NCBI GenBank assembly: GCA_017417105.1
Contig: JAFPZU010000135.1
Span: forward strand, 1 to 34,597
Origin: Lachnospiraceae bacterium
Lineage (GTDB): Bacteria > Bacillota > Clostridia > Lachnospirales > Lachnospiraceae
DNA: 34,597 nt
Direction: 5' to 3'
Shown: positions 1 through 7,666 of the stretch, in pieces
Numbering within the stretch: the first letter of the stretch is position 1
Layout: every line of letters begins with the position of its first letter
Notes under the pieces: generated by a model
Told to the model about the DNA's origin: nothing
Database searches by the model: none
The model's input: the letters and a program-made list of their open reading frames with translations, nothing else
Translations under genes and position numbers: made by a program

Positions 1-1048
1 GAGTGTCTTTGTAGATAGACATTGTCTGCCATCCTGCGATGATGTTCTTGGAAGCCATAAGCTCAGCGTCCTGACCTGTGATCAGAGGCCAATCCTTCTC
101 TGTGTAGCCTGCGCCCTCAAGAGCTGCCTTAGCGCCGTATGCGAAACCGTCAAATGCGCTTGCTACGATGTCGATCTTCTCGTCAGCATAGAAACCTGTG
201 AGGTAGTTCTCCATGTTCTGCTGAGCGGTCTCCTGTGACCATCTTAAGATACATGTGTCATCGAATGAAGTACGGCCTGACTTGCAGACGAGTGTGCCGT
301 CATCAAGATAAGGCTTAAGAACTTCCATAAGACCGTTGTAAAGCATAAGAGCGTTGTTATCATCAGGTGAACCCATAAGGAACTCGATGTTCATCTTAAG
401 ACCAGCTGCCTTTACAGCGTCAAGACCTACGTTGCCGTCCTTTGTAGCGTGATCCTTGATGTATGTTCCGATAACGGTACCTACGCCCTTGTTATCGAAT
501 GTTGCGTAATAAGAAACAGCGTCCGTGTCCATAAGAAGACGGTCATAAGCGATGATGGGGATGCCTGCCTGCTTAGCCTGCTCCTCAACGTTTGTAAGAG
601 CGCCTGAGTCGATAGCAGCGATAACAAGGCAGTTAGCGCCTGAAGCTATCATGTTCTCGATCTGGGAAACCTGAGTCTGGACATCGTCCTCTGCATACTG
701 AAGGTCAACTTCGTAGCCAAGCTCCTCGAGCTGTGACTTCATGTTTGCTCCGTCGTTGATCCATCTCTCTGATGACTGGGTAGGCATTGCAACTGCAACC
801 CTTCCTCCGCCTGACGTAGCTGCTGCAGCCTGATCAACTGCTGCATCTGCTGCCGTGTCTGCTGCTGCCGTGTCTGCTGCTGCTGTGTCTGCTGCTGCAT
901 CTGCTGCAGGCTCAGCTGCTGTGTCTGCTGCTGCCTCTGCTGCGGGTGCTTCTGCTGCAGGTGCCTCTGCTGCCGTGCTGCCGCAGCCTGCAAGTACAGA
1001 TGCGACCATTGCCACACTGAGCAGCATTCCTAGAACTTTCTTTTTCAT
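1..1048 (-). CDS. Sugar ABC transporter substrate-binding lipoprotein, 3' part cut by window edge
   Basis: This reading frame is open from an ATG at 1048 to the left edge (349 codons), so the C-terminus is missing. It begins with a lipoprotein signal (MKKKVLGMLLSVAMVASVLA) with the lipid-attachment Cys at residue 22 in LAGCGS. A long Ala/Asp/Glu linker follows (residues about 25-82), and then a periplasmic-binding type I fold starting RVAVAMPT. Motifs such as QIENMIASGANCLVIAA, GIPIIAYDRLL and VSYYATFDNKGVG are typical of the ChvE/XylF group of multiple-sugar-binding proteins. It should capture a monosaccharide at the outer membrane face and hand it to an ABC permease, probably encoded to the left, outside the window. 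The start is fixed by GGAGG just upstream and by the signal peptide. Codon use is strongly biased, as in highly expressed genes. The family is sure; the exact sugar cannot be told. Confidence 0.93.
   Translation of the reverse strand, partial: MKKKVLGMLLSVAMVASVLAGCGSTAAEAPAAEAPAAEAAADTAAEPAADAAADTAAADTAAADTAADAAVDQAAAATSGGGRVAVAMPTQSSERWINDGANMKSQLEELGYEVDLQYAEDDVQTQVSQIENMIASGANCLVIAAIDSGALTNVEEQAKQAGIPIIAYDRLLMDTDAVSYYATFDNKGVGTVIGTYIKDHATKDGNVGLDAVKAAGLKMNIEFLMGSPDDNNALMLYNGLMEVLKPYLDDGTLVCKSGRTSFDDTCILRWSQETAQQNMENYLTGFYADEKIDIVASAFDGFAYGAKAALEGAGYTEKDWPLITGQDAELMASKNIIAGWQTMSIYKDT
803..976 (-). repeat. Low-complexity Ala-rich linker coding repeat
   Basis: This stretch encodes residues 25-82 of the binding lipoprotein. 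It is made almost only of Ala, Asp, Glu, Thr and Pro, with repeated units such as AAADT and AAEAP. On the DNA it reads as imperfect tandem repeats of GCAGCAGA-type units. It most likely forms a flexible tether between the lipidated Cys and the binding domain. Copy number may vary between strains. Confidence 0.8.
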
Positions 1049-1087
1049 AAAAATTTCCTCCATAATGAAAAATAATTTAGTAGTACA

Positions 1088-1138
1088 CCGGTCAAAAACC
1101 GGCTACATAATACTACACAATAAATACAAGGATGTCAA
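1088..1138 (-). promoter_or_regulatory. Promoter of the sugar-binding lipoprotein with a palindrome at +1
   Basis: On the minus strand TTGACA (1133-1138) and TAGTAT (1110-1115) are separated by exactly 17 bases, giving a predicted start near 1103. At that start lies the inverted repeat CCGGT-CAAAA-ACCGG (1088-1102), well placed to be a repressor operator. The regulator is not in the window. Confidence 0.7.
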
Positions 1139-1189
1139 TATTCTTTGTTCAACTTGCACAAAACAATTAATGCCGGTTTTTTACGTTTT

Positions 1190-1501
1190 TTATTCAGATT
1201 CTTCTTCAGCATCTGAAGATTTTTTGCTTTCCTCCGCAAAAGCATCACTCTCTGATTTCGTTCCGTAACCTCTTTCCGTCCCGTTTCCCCTAATTCCAAG
1301 AAGAGCCTTTGCGCTGAATATTATCAGCACTATACCGGTTACGGCAAAGAAAACCATTATCGCAAGCATCACATACTTTGATATCACATCCCTTGCCATA
1401 ACGTCGGAGAAGATCTGGTAATCAATATAAAGAAGATAACAGCCTATGAGAAGCCTTATCGTAAGAGTCGCTTTGGGCGGTATGCCTCCGTTCTCTTTCA
1501 T
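1190..1501 (-). CDS. Small two-helix membrane protein, function unknown
   Basis: This gene encodes 103 residues. Two hydrophobic segments are visible: about residues 13-32 (LTIRLLIGCYLLYIDYQIF) and about 44-68 (YVMLAIMVFFAVTGIVLIIF). A hydrophilic, Ser/Glu-rich, probably disordered C-terminal tail follows. I do not recognise a family. It starts 16 bases after the GH5 gene ends and lies on the same strand, so it is probably cotranscribed with it. The ribosome binding site is weak (AAAGGCG). It could be a membrane stress or accessory protein, but nothing in the sequence settles this. Confidence 0.72.
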   Translation of the reverse strand: MKENGGIPPKATLTIRLLIGCYLLYIDYQIFSDVMARDVISKYVMLAIMVFFAVTGIVLIIFSAKALLGIRGNGTERGYGTKSESDAFAEESKKSSDAEEESE

Positions 1502-1517
1502 AATTAAATCGCCTTTC

Positions 1518-2459
1518 TTAGAGATAAGTCAGAAGTTCATCCCTTACACTGTCAAGCCTTGCATCGGATATTCCGAAATCCATTTCCTTGTAACTCCAGG
1601 CAGCATGCCCTATCTGATATTTCTCAAACACCGCATGGATCACCCTGTACCAGGAAAGTGTATCCTCAGGGCTTACCACATCTATGACCCCGTATTCACC
1701 GCAGTAAAGCCCCACTCCGTCTTTTTCGGCTTTTTCTATCGCCGACCGGAACATATCTTCGAAGAATTCCTCGGTAACCCCGCTGTCCTTAAAGGGGATA
1801 CGAAGCGTCGGATATTCATCATCTATCCAGTAGGCTCCCTGATGGGTGAACCTTAAAGGCTCGTAACAGTGGAAGTTGTAAATGATTCTATTATCCACTG
1901 CAGGCGCAAGATCCTTTACTGCAAATACCGCGTTGTTTTCGTAGCTTCCAACCAGTATGTAAGTATCGGCTGCATATTTCCGGATACTTTTTATGCATTC
2001 TAAGGATATCCTGTTCCATTCATCGATGAAATCCTTATCTGTCAGCTCGTTTAAGAGCTCGAAACAGATCGTATCGGGTCTGTCTCCGTAACGCTTTGCG
2101 AACTCTTCCCAAAGCAAATAAAAATACTCCTGCAGCTTCTCATCATCAAAAAATCCTGCCTCATTCTCTCCCTTGTCAAAGGAATACCCCATAGTCTTGT
2201 GAAGATCAAGGACTATTGAAAGATCGTATTTTTCAGCCCATCCGACCGCCTTGTCTATACGTTCAAATCCATCCTTTATTATACTGCCGTCCTCGTTTTG
2301 GATCACATTGTAATCAATGGGCAGTCTTACGTGATCCATACCCCAGGATGCGATCTTTTTTACATCCTCCTCTTTGATGAAGTTATTCAGTCTGTCCTCG
2401 CTGTAGTCACACTGGGACATCCATCCCCCGAGATTCATTCCTTTCTTCAATGAAATCAT
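1518..2459 (-). CDS. Glycoside hydrolase family 5 (cellulase-like), cytoplasmic
   Basis: This 313-residue protein has a TIM-barrel glycosidase sequence of the GH5 type. The N-terminal KKGMNLGGW is typical. The general acid/base Glu is seen in LLNELTD (N137-E138), and the nucleophile Glu in YCGEYGV (E255). It should cleave beta-linked glucosides, mannosides or related oligosaccharides with retention. There is no signal peptide, so it probably acts on imported oligosaccharides, which fits the nearby sugar-binding protein. I chose the ATG at 2459 rather than the one at 2465: GGAGGG stands 8 bases before 2459 and only 2 before 2465. Substrate is not predictable from the sequence alone. Confidence 0.9.
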   Translation of the reverse strand: MISLKKGMNLGGWMSQCDYSEDRLNNFIKEEDVKKIASWGMDHVRLPIDYNVIQNEDGSIIKDGFERIDKAVGWAEKYDLSIVLDLHKTMGYSFDKGENEAGFFDDEKLQEYFYLLWEEFAKRYGDRPDTICFELLNELTDKDFIDEWNRISLECIKSIRKYAADTYILVGSYENNAVFAVKDLAPAVDNRIIYNFHCYEPLRFTHQGAYWIDDEYPTLRIPFKDSGVTEEFFEDMFRSAIEKAEKDGVGLYCGEYGVIDVVSPEDTLSWYRVIHAVFEKYQIGHAAWSYKEMDFGISDARLDSVRDELLTYL

Positions 2460-2501
2460 TAACATATCCCTCCATGTGTTGTTCCGTTATTACCTCTGAT
2501 A

Positions 2502-2517
2502 TGGTATCATGGCTTTG
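2502..2517 (+). promoter_or_regulatory. Extended -10 promoter, possibly giving a leaderless mRNA
   Basis: TGG-TATCAT (2502-2510) is an extended -10 element, and the predicted +1 (about 2517) coincides with the GTG start codon of the next gene. No Shine-Dalgarno sequence is visible in the 20 bases before that GTG. The neighbouring GH5 gene diverges only 57 bases away. Confidence 0.45.
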
Positions 2518-4541
2518 TGAAGATAGAAAGCAAATTCGACAAAGAAAGAAAGATTTCTAACATAATAACTGTGGTTGTTGCAGCCTTTTTTATGCTGGCT
2601 CTTGGGTACGGAGTCTTTTATTTTAATACTCCTCATGAAAGAGCTTTAAGAACCATTGAAAGCGGTGACAGATACTTTACAAACAGGGATTACCGTGACG
2701 CTGTCGATCACTACACGGAAGCCTACGGCATTGCCCCGGATGATCCCGAGATCACGGAGCTTGTTCATATCAAGCTGATGCAGCTGGCCGAAGAGGCGGA
2801 GAATGCCGACACCGAGCTTAAGCGCACCATAATCCTTGACGTTTTAAGTGCTATCCCGGAAGATGATGCCGGACTTCTTGACATCAAACAAAAAGCCCTG
2901 TCAATTGATGAAGATTTCGACAGAGCCGCAAAAAACGAAGCCACAATAGCAGAGGCAAAAAAGCTTTTTGATTCCGGGAGATACGACGACGCCATGGAAA
3001 AATTCGATGAAGCGCTGTCAAACGGAGCGGAGGAATCCCCCATGGATCCGGAGTTAAGCCTTGCCCGCTCCTATCTTGATATCAGGAAATACTGTTCTTC
3101 CTCCGATTGGTCAGGTCTTGCGGTCTATCTTGACTCTCCCGACTGCCATATGCTCAGGGAGAAGCTGTCTGAGCTGTCCCAGGTTGATCTGTCCTCCGAA
3201 AGGTACCTTACCGTTTCAAACAGGATGAACTGCATCGTTGTCATTTTCGGCACCTTTGACGAGAATAAAGACGGAGCCGCTGCCGGGGTCATCTCTTCCA
3301 AAAACACCTTTTCCGTTTATGAGGGAGAATGGGAAGGAGCCGTCCCCGAGGGCTACGGAAGGGTTCTTATATGGAATAAAAAAGATGAATTCAATAACGC
3401 CTCTGTAATGAACGGCACGCTGGATTCCGGCATTTTCACCGGTGACATGGAATACCGGGCGGATAATATTAAAAACGTACACTTTAATGTCGAAAAGGGT
3501 TCCCTCGGGGAGACAGGAAAGGATCAGAAGGGGAATAAATACGGCCCCGTATCCTCCGACGAGTATATTCCCGGAGTCCCCTGCTATGGCGGAAGTGACG
3601 AGAAGCTTGTACTTGCAAAAGCAGAGGATACCGAAGAAACCGATACCAAAAAAGGAAAAAAGAAAAACAGCGCAAAGGATACAGAAGACGATGAAGATCA
3701 GGATGAGCCTGATGTATTTTCCCTTGACGTCTTTGATGCCACGGTCTGGCCCATTAAAAAGACGGACTTTCTTTTCAAAGGCGCTGATGTGAAAGCAAAC
3801 GGCACGTTAAATGCCGGAACCCCGGCAAAGATTGTTGCCGAACACGGAAATTATTTCTACGTAAGGGTCGGGAAAAAGAGAGGTTCTGTCTTAAAATCCG
3901 ACTGTCTTATCAACCTCCCTGAGATCATGCCGGATGAGATCGGATACAATATAACCAATGCCTATAACTGCATCTTCAGGATCCACGGAACCGGAATAAA
4001 GGATGTAACAGGTGAGACTTTCTATCCCGATGTAAGGCAGGAGGATGAAACCTTTATTGTCCCCCTTTTGTTCCCTGTGGCAAAAAAACTTCTTTCCGCC
4101 GAAAACCGGATGCTTGAGAAAGGCTATACCCTTAAGATCTACGATACCTACAGGCCATCCTCCGTGACAAAGGATATCTACGAAAAGACCTCTGCCTTTA
4201 TAAAGGAGAATCCAAAATACGGCTCCTACATAACGGACGAAGGCTACAAGCTAACGGATTTTGTGGACAGCAGTGTTTCAAATCATAACTACGGCACTGC
4301 CCTGGATCTTACTTTCACGGATATACGGAACGGACAGGATGCGAGGATGCAAAGCGAGATGCATGAGCTTAGTCCCCTTTCCTGCTCGAAGGAAAACAAC
4401 TCTGAAGCAGAGAAGCTCCAGGCTTTCATGAAGGATGCCGGTTTTACCGGAGCCGAAAACGAATGGTGGCACTTTGAGATAAAAGAAGCCATGAAAGAAC
4501 CCGGTTCTTTCCAGATAGTTCCCTACAATGAGAAGAAGTAA
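2517..4541 (+). CDS. Membrane-anchored TPR protein with VanX-like D,D-dipeptidase domain
   Basis: This gene encodes 674 residues. A short basic N-terminus is followed by one membrane helix (about residues 16-36, ITVVVAAFFMLALGYGVFYF) and TPR-like repeats (about 40-180). A middle region includes a MORN-like stretch (YEGEWEGAVPEGYGR). After it come an acidic Lys/Glu/Asp-rich linker (about 360-400) and an SH3-like stretch (about 405-470). The C-terminal domain is peptidase family M15D (D-Ala-D-Ala dipeptidase, VanX type). Its expected residues are present: Arg in YDTYRPSS, zinc ligands His590 and Asp597 in SNHNYGTALD, and E649-W-W-H652. It probably faces outside and acts on cell-wall peptides. 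Vancomycin resistance is not implied, since vanH and vanA are absent. GTG is the only plausible start before the membrane helix. Confidence 0.85.
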   Translation: MKIESKFDKERKISNIITVVVAAFFMLALGYGVFYFNTPHERALRTIESGDRYFTNRDYRDAVDHYTEAYGIAPDDPEITELVHIKLMQLAEEAENADTELKRTIILDVLSAIPEDDAGLLDIKQKALSIDEDFDRAAKNEATIAEAKKLFDSGRYDDAMEKFDEALSNGAEESPMDPELSLARSYLDIRKYCSSSDWSGLAVYLDSPDCHMLREKLSELSQVDLSSERYLTVSNRMNCIVVIFGTFDENKDGAAAGVISSKNTFSVYEGEWEGAVPEGYGRVLIWNKKDEFNNASVMNGTLDSGIFTGDMEYRADNIKNVHFNVEKGSLGETGKDQKGNKYGPVSSDEYIPGVPCYGGSDEKLVLAKAEDTEETDTKKGKKKNSAKDTEDDEDQDEPDVFSLDVFDATVWPIKKTDFLFKGADVKANGTLNAGTPAKIVAEHGNYFYVRVGKKRGSVLKSDCLINLPEIMPDEIGYNITNAYNCIFRIHGTGIKDVTGETFYPDVRQEDETFIVPLLFPVAKKLLSAENRMLEKGYTLKIYDTYRPSSVTKDIYEKTSAFIKENPKYGSYITDEGYKLTDFVDSSVSNHNYGTALDLTFTDIRNGQDARMQSEMHELSPLSCSKENNSEAEKLQAFMKDAGFTGAENEWWHFEIKEAMKEPGSFQIVPYNEKK

Positions 4542-4627
4542 ATCCTGAAAATCCCCGGGCTTAAATATGTTCCGGACTGTTCAGTCTGTGTTACTTTGAA
4601 ATCCTGGCGAGGTTAGCGTACTGCCGT

Positions 4628-5797
4628 TTACTCCGCCATCCTGTAGATCTTTTCAACCTCTTTAGCATCAAGCGGTCTTATTCTTGAAAGCTTCACCGTA
4701 TCCTGCATGGTGGCATCAAGCGACAATGCCCTGTAATCCTCATCCGAGGCTTTGATCCCGAGCTCGCTAAGGGATACCGGCATGCCTATGGATCTGAAGA
4801 ATTCAACAGTCTTATTTATGCCTGAAAGCGCCGCAGCCTCTCCTTCTTCCGTAACACTCCACACTTTTTTAGCAAATCTTTCAAATCTTCCCGGAGCATC
4901 TTTGTACAAAGCCCCTGCCCAGGATCCCCATACCGCGGAAAGCGAAGCTCCGTGTGTTACGTCATATTTTGCGGAAAGGGCATGTCCTAACTTGTGTACC
5001 GAAAAGTCCTTTCCCCTGCCGCATTCCGTAAGGTTATTATGGGACAGGCTTGAAGCCCAGAAGATCTCGCTCATGGCCTCTGTGTCCGTCGGATCCTTAA
5101 CCGCTGCCGCTCCGTTTTTAATAACCGCCCGAAGCAGCCCCTCAGCGATCTCATCGGTAACATCACATCTTACTCCCGGAATGAAATATCTTTCCATGGT
5201 GTGCATCATTATATCCGCAACCCCTGCGGCTATCTGCTCCTTTGGAAGGGTAGAACCATATTCAGGATCCATTATCGCAAAGCGGCATCTGTTCAGATCA
5301 GTATTTATTCCCGCTTTCTTCCCGATCTCTTCGTTTGTCAGCACCGCAGAGTCACTCATCTCGCTTCCTGCAGCGGCGATAGTAAGCACGGCTCCGGTCG
5401 GGAGGGATGACTTAAAAGGCACCTTCCTTGTCCACATTTCCCAGAGGTTCTTATCAGGATTTGCTGCTCCGTGAGCTATTGCTTTCGCCGTATCTATGGC
5501 GCTGCCGCCCCCTATTCCTATGATAAGATCTGATCCGAATTCAAGTGCTTCTTTTATCCCGTCTTCAGCATGGGCGAGTGTCGGGTTGGGCTTGGCTCCG
5601 CCAAAGTCCTTATATTCTATCCCCGCATCTTTAAGCGATCCCTTTACTTTATCCAGAAGCCCGCTTTTTACCACGCTTCCCTTACCATATACAAGGAGCG
5701 CCCTTTTCCCGTACTTTGCTGCTGTCTCCCCCGTCTTCTCTTCAGCGTTCTTTCCAAAAATCACCTCAGTCGGTGCATAATATCTGAAATTATCCAT
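4628..5797 (-). CDS. Iron-containing alcohol dehydrogenase (butanol dehydrogenase type)
   Basis: This 389-residue protein belongs to the group III, iron-dependent alcohol dehydrogenases (BdhA/YqhD-like). It has the nucleotide-binding loop GIGGGSAIDTAKA (about 94-106). The metal ligands fit the family pattern: Asp195 and His199 in GVADIMMHTMERYF, His268 in SVHKLGHALSAKYDVTHG, and His282. It should reduce short aldehydes with NAD(P)H, as in fermentation or aldehyde detoxification. The length is normal. It lies downstream of cysE on the same strand but has its own promoter and long leader, which shares a 51-bp element with the start of the sulfur operon. The 86 bases between its stop and the convergent TPR gene hold only a weak hairpin (4575-4586). 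Confidence 0.93.
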   Translation of the reverse strand: MDNFRYYAPTEVIFGKNAEEKTGETAAKYGKRALLVYGKGSVVKSGLLDKVKGSLKDAGIEYKDFGGAKPNPTLAHAEDGIKEALEFGSDLIIGIGGGSAIDTAKAIAHGAANPDKNLWEMWTRKVPFKSSLPTGAVLTIAAAGSEMSDSAVLTNEEIGKKAGINTDLNRCRFAIMDPEYGSTLPKEQIAAGVADIMMHTMERYFIPGVRCDVTDEIAEGLLRAVIKNGAAAVKDPTDTEAMSEIFWASSLSHNNLTECGRGKDFSVHKLGHALSAKYDVTHGASLSAVWGSWAGALYKDAPGRFERFAKKVWSVTEEGEAAALSGINKTVEFFRSIGMPVSLSELGIKASDEDYRALSLDATMQDTVKLSRIRPLDAKEVEKIYRMAE

Positions 5798-5843
5798 TAT
5801 CTCCCCCTTGTCTGATCCGGATTATTCACAACAGGGTTATACT

Positions 5844-5886
5844 GGTTAACGTTAATGAGTGCCGCAGGCACGAATTTAGGTTAACC
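5844..5886 (-). promoter_or_regulatory. Nested inverted repeat in the alcohol dehydrogenase leader
   Basis: An outer repeat GGTTAAC (5844-5850) / GTTAACC (5880-5886) encloses an inner hairpin GTGCC-GCA-GGCAC (5859-5871). No run of U follows on the minus strand, so it is not a standard terminator. It lies between the 51-bp element and the ribosome binding site. It may be a regulatory RNA fold or a protein site. Confidence 0.45.
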
Positions 5887-5890
5887 GCAT

Positions 5891-5941
5891 ATACCGCGGA
5901 ACAGTTTTTCAAAACGGCAGTTAATTTCGTTCGCGAGTATA
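5891..5941 (-). promoter_or_regulatory. 51-bp leader element, copy A
   Basis: This stretch matches 14535-14585 at 46 of 51 positions, in the same orientation. On the minus strand its ends can pair (arm 5930-5941 with arm 5891-5902). Two of the five differences fall in the stem, and both keep pairing (U-G against C-G, and G-U against A-U). It begins at the predicted transcription start of the alcohol dehydrogenase gene. It could be a structured RNA leader or a DNA operator. Confidence 0.6.
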
Positions 5942-5942
5942 G

Positions 5943-5951
5943 ATTATATCA
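5943..5951 (-). promoter_or_regulatory. Extended -10 promoter of the alcohol dehydrogenase gene
   Basis: On the minus strand the sequence reads TGA-TATAAT, a perfect -10 with the TGn extension. No -35 hexamer is seen at the right distance, which the extended -10 can replace. The predicted +1 is near 5936, at the start of the 51-bp element. Confidence 0.65.
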
Positions 5952-5978
5952 CGATATCAAAAATTATGTGTATGGAAT

Positions 5979-6938
5979 TCAGATCGTATAGAACCAGGAT
6001 TCATCCTGTTCGATCTCTTTCCTCTCAACCGGATTGCCTGAATCATAGTTAAAAGTAAGCTCCTGACTTTTGACGCTTACTCTTGCTCCCTCCGGTATGG
6101 ATGAGGTAATAAAGGCGTTGCCTCCTACCACAACATCCTTTCCGACCACTGTATCACCTCCGAGGATTGAGGCGCCTGAATAGATCGTAACATTATCCGA
6201 AATAGTCGGATGCCGTTTTACTTTTTTCAGACTCTGTCCGCCTCTTGTGGACAGAGCTCCAAGGGTTACGCCCTGATATATCTTAACGTTATTACCTATC
6301 ACGGTCGTCTCTCCGATAACTACCCCGGTCCCATGGTCTATAAAAAAGTACTTGCCTATGGTCGTACCCGGATGGATATCTATTCCCGTGATACTATGTG
6401 CATGCTCCGTCATAATGCGGGGTATAAGAGGTACCTCCAGTAAATACAGTTCATGCGCGATACGATTTGTCATCGTCGCATAAAGTCCCGGGTAGGAGCA
6501 TATTATCTCATCGGTATTATAAGCCGCAGGATCCCCGTCAAAAGCAGCCTGCACATCAGTTTCTATATACTCCCTGATCATCGGAATCTTTTCCAGAAAA
6601 TCAAAGGTTATGCTGTCAGCTGCAAGTGTTATCGTCTCGGAATCCGCGTGTTCATACTGCTGTGAATACTTAAGGACTATGCAAAGCTGCGCTTTTAAAT
6701 TATAGATCACATCCTCCAGAAGCATTGATATACTGTTCCTTACCGTATATGTCTTGAAGGTATTGTTTCTGTAGTATCCTGGATATATTATCTTCTGAAG
6801 CTTTTCCAGTATATCTATAACCTTAAGGCGATCGGGGTGTTCAAAGATCTTGATCTTGTCTATAACCCTTCCGCCGTTATAATCCTCTATATACCGGTCG
6901 ATAAGCTCTTCAATTTTTCTCTCCATCTCGCGAGCCAT
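5979..6938 (-). CDS. cysE: Serine O-acetyltransferase
   Basis: This 319-residue protein (from ATG 6938) transfers acetyl from acetyl-CoA to L-serine, giving O-acetylserine for cysteine synthesis. The C-terminal half is a left-handed beta helix of hexapeptide repeats (HPGTTIGKYFFIDHGTGVVIGE and onward). Asp201-His202 is the catalytic pair. The extended N-terminal helical domain of about 170 residues is as in the long SatA/EpsC forms. It is the last gene of the sulfur operon, 23 bases after the TusA-like gene. A GTG at 6950 is an alternative start; the ATG fits the AGGTG site better. Serine acetyltransferase genes are known neighbours of Family 2A encapsulins. No O-acetylserine sulfhydrylase (CysK/CysM) is in the window. 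Confidence 0.93.
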   Translation of the reverse strand: MAREMERKIEELIDRYIEDYNGGRVIDKIKIFEHPDRLKVIDILEKLQKIIYPGYYRNNTFKTYTVRNSISMLLEDVIYNLKAQLCIVLKYSQQYEHADSETITLAADSITFDFLEKIPMIREYIETDVQAAFDGDPAAYNTDEIICSYPGLYATMTNRIAHELYLLEVPLIPRIMTEHAHSITGIDIHPGTTIGKYFFIDHGTGVVIGETTVIGNNVKIYQGVTLGALSTRGGQSLKKVKRHPTISDNVTIYSGASILGGDTVVGKDVVVGGNAFITSSIPEGARVSVKSQELTFNYDSGNPVERKEIEQDESWFYTI

Positions 6939-6961
6939 GATCTTTAGCACCTGCCTTGTAT

Positions 6962-7213
6962 TCAGTCTCCGACCTTTTTTATGAATAACTCATATGTACC
7001 GTCGCCGTTATCAAGAAGCTTAAGCACCTCATGTCCCTCCTCCTTAACACTTCTTGGAACGTTCTGCACCGGCTCCCCGTCGTTCAGGTGAACCTGCAGT
7101 ATCTGCCCCTCGTCCAGCTCTTCAAGCGCAACCTTTGTCTTTACAAAGGTAACGGGGCAGTTCACATCCGTGATGTCAACTTTATCATCAACGTCAAATT
7201 CCACGTCAGCCAT
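6962..7213 (-). CDS. TusA-like sulfur-transfer protein
   Basis: This protein has 83 residues. It shows the TusA/SirA/YedF signature VNCPVTFVKTKVALEEL, with the sulfur-carrying Cys19 followed by Pro. In this family the Cys holds a persulfide and passes it to the next acceptor. The start ATG overlaps the end of the JAMM peptidase gene by 8 bases (ATGGCTGA arrangement), which suggests translational coupling. In this operon it could relay sulfur from the cysteine desulfurase to one of the ubiquitin-like carriers; that direction is inference. Confidence 0.85.
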   Translation of the reverse strand: MADVEFDVDDKVDITDVNCPVTFVKTKVALEELDEGQILQVHLNDGEPVQNVPRSVKEEGHEVLKLLDNGDGTYELFIKKVGD

Positions 7214-7652
7214 TTTCTTCCTCCTCTATTATCACAAGCTCCTCTTTCCGGATCGTTTTCTCTACACTGGCATTCTCTATATGAAAGGCATTAAGAACCG
7301 GATTATCCTCTTCCATCAGCGAAAGAATAAGGTAACTCGCTTTACTGTCATTAGCGAGTCGTATATCTTCCTCAGACGGTCTTGAGGGTGATTCGGGATG
7401 AGAATGCCAGTTTCCAAGCGGCTTAAGCCCCTGCGTCCGCATATCCTTTACGGCTTCAAGCTGTTCCCTGGGATTGATGGAAAAATGCTCATTTGTATGG
7501 TCTTCATTGGTAAGAAGATACACCTTCCTGATCTCTCTTACACCGTCTTCACTGTCATCTCCTGCTATCAGCCCGCAGGCTTCGTCAGGGCTTTCCGCAA
7601 GAGCATGAGCAAGCATTCTTTCATAATCCGCCCTCTTAATAGTAATCCTCAT
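7206..7652 (-). CDS. JAMM (Mov34/MPN) metallopeptidase, carrier-linked copy 1
   Basis: This 148-residue M67-type zinc peptidase has the full JAMM set: Glu24 (SPDEACGLIAG), then His83-S-His85-P, Ser93 and Asp96, in exact HxH-x7-S-x2-D spacing. Bacterial relatives (Mec+ in Mycobacterium, QbsD in Pseudomonas, HcyD in Wolinella) cut just after the Gly-Gly of ubiquitin-like sulfur carriers. They either release an amino acid made on the carrier or trim extra C-terminal residues. The partner here is probably the adjacent ThiS-like protein, which ends GGG-Arg. The start is set by GGAGG 6 bases upstream. Confidence 0.92.
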   Translation of the reverse strand: MRITIKRADYERMLAHALAESPDEACGLIAGDDSEDGVREIRKVYLLTNEDHTNEHFSINPREQLEAVKDMRTQGLKPLGNWHSHPESPSRPSEEDIRLANDSKASYLILSLMEEDNPVLNAFHIENASVEKTIRKEELVIIEEEENG

Positions 7653-7666
7653 CCCAATCCTCCGTT

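Noticed and set aside
739..1017. A Gln-rich open frame on the minus strand (poly-Q like protein)
   Set aside because: It is the shifted frame of the Ala/Asp-rich linker of the binding lipoprotein. The correct frame gives a signal peptide, lipobox and binding domain.
855..1268. An Ala/Ser-rich open frame on the plus strand
   Set aside because: It is antisense to the same repeat, has no ribosome binding site, and runs through a promoter region.
2517..4541. Vancomycin-resistance gene (vanX)
   Set aside because: The dipeptidase domain is only the C-terminal third of a large anchored protein, and no vanH, vanA, vanR or vanS neighbour is present.
4571..4590. Intrinsic terminator between the TPR gene and the alcohol dehydrogenase gene
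   Set aside because: GACTG-TT-CAGTC is short, has too small a loop, and is followed by only a mixed T/G/A stretch. It is not strong enough to report as a terminator.
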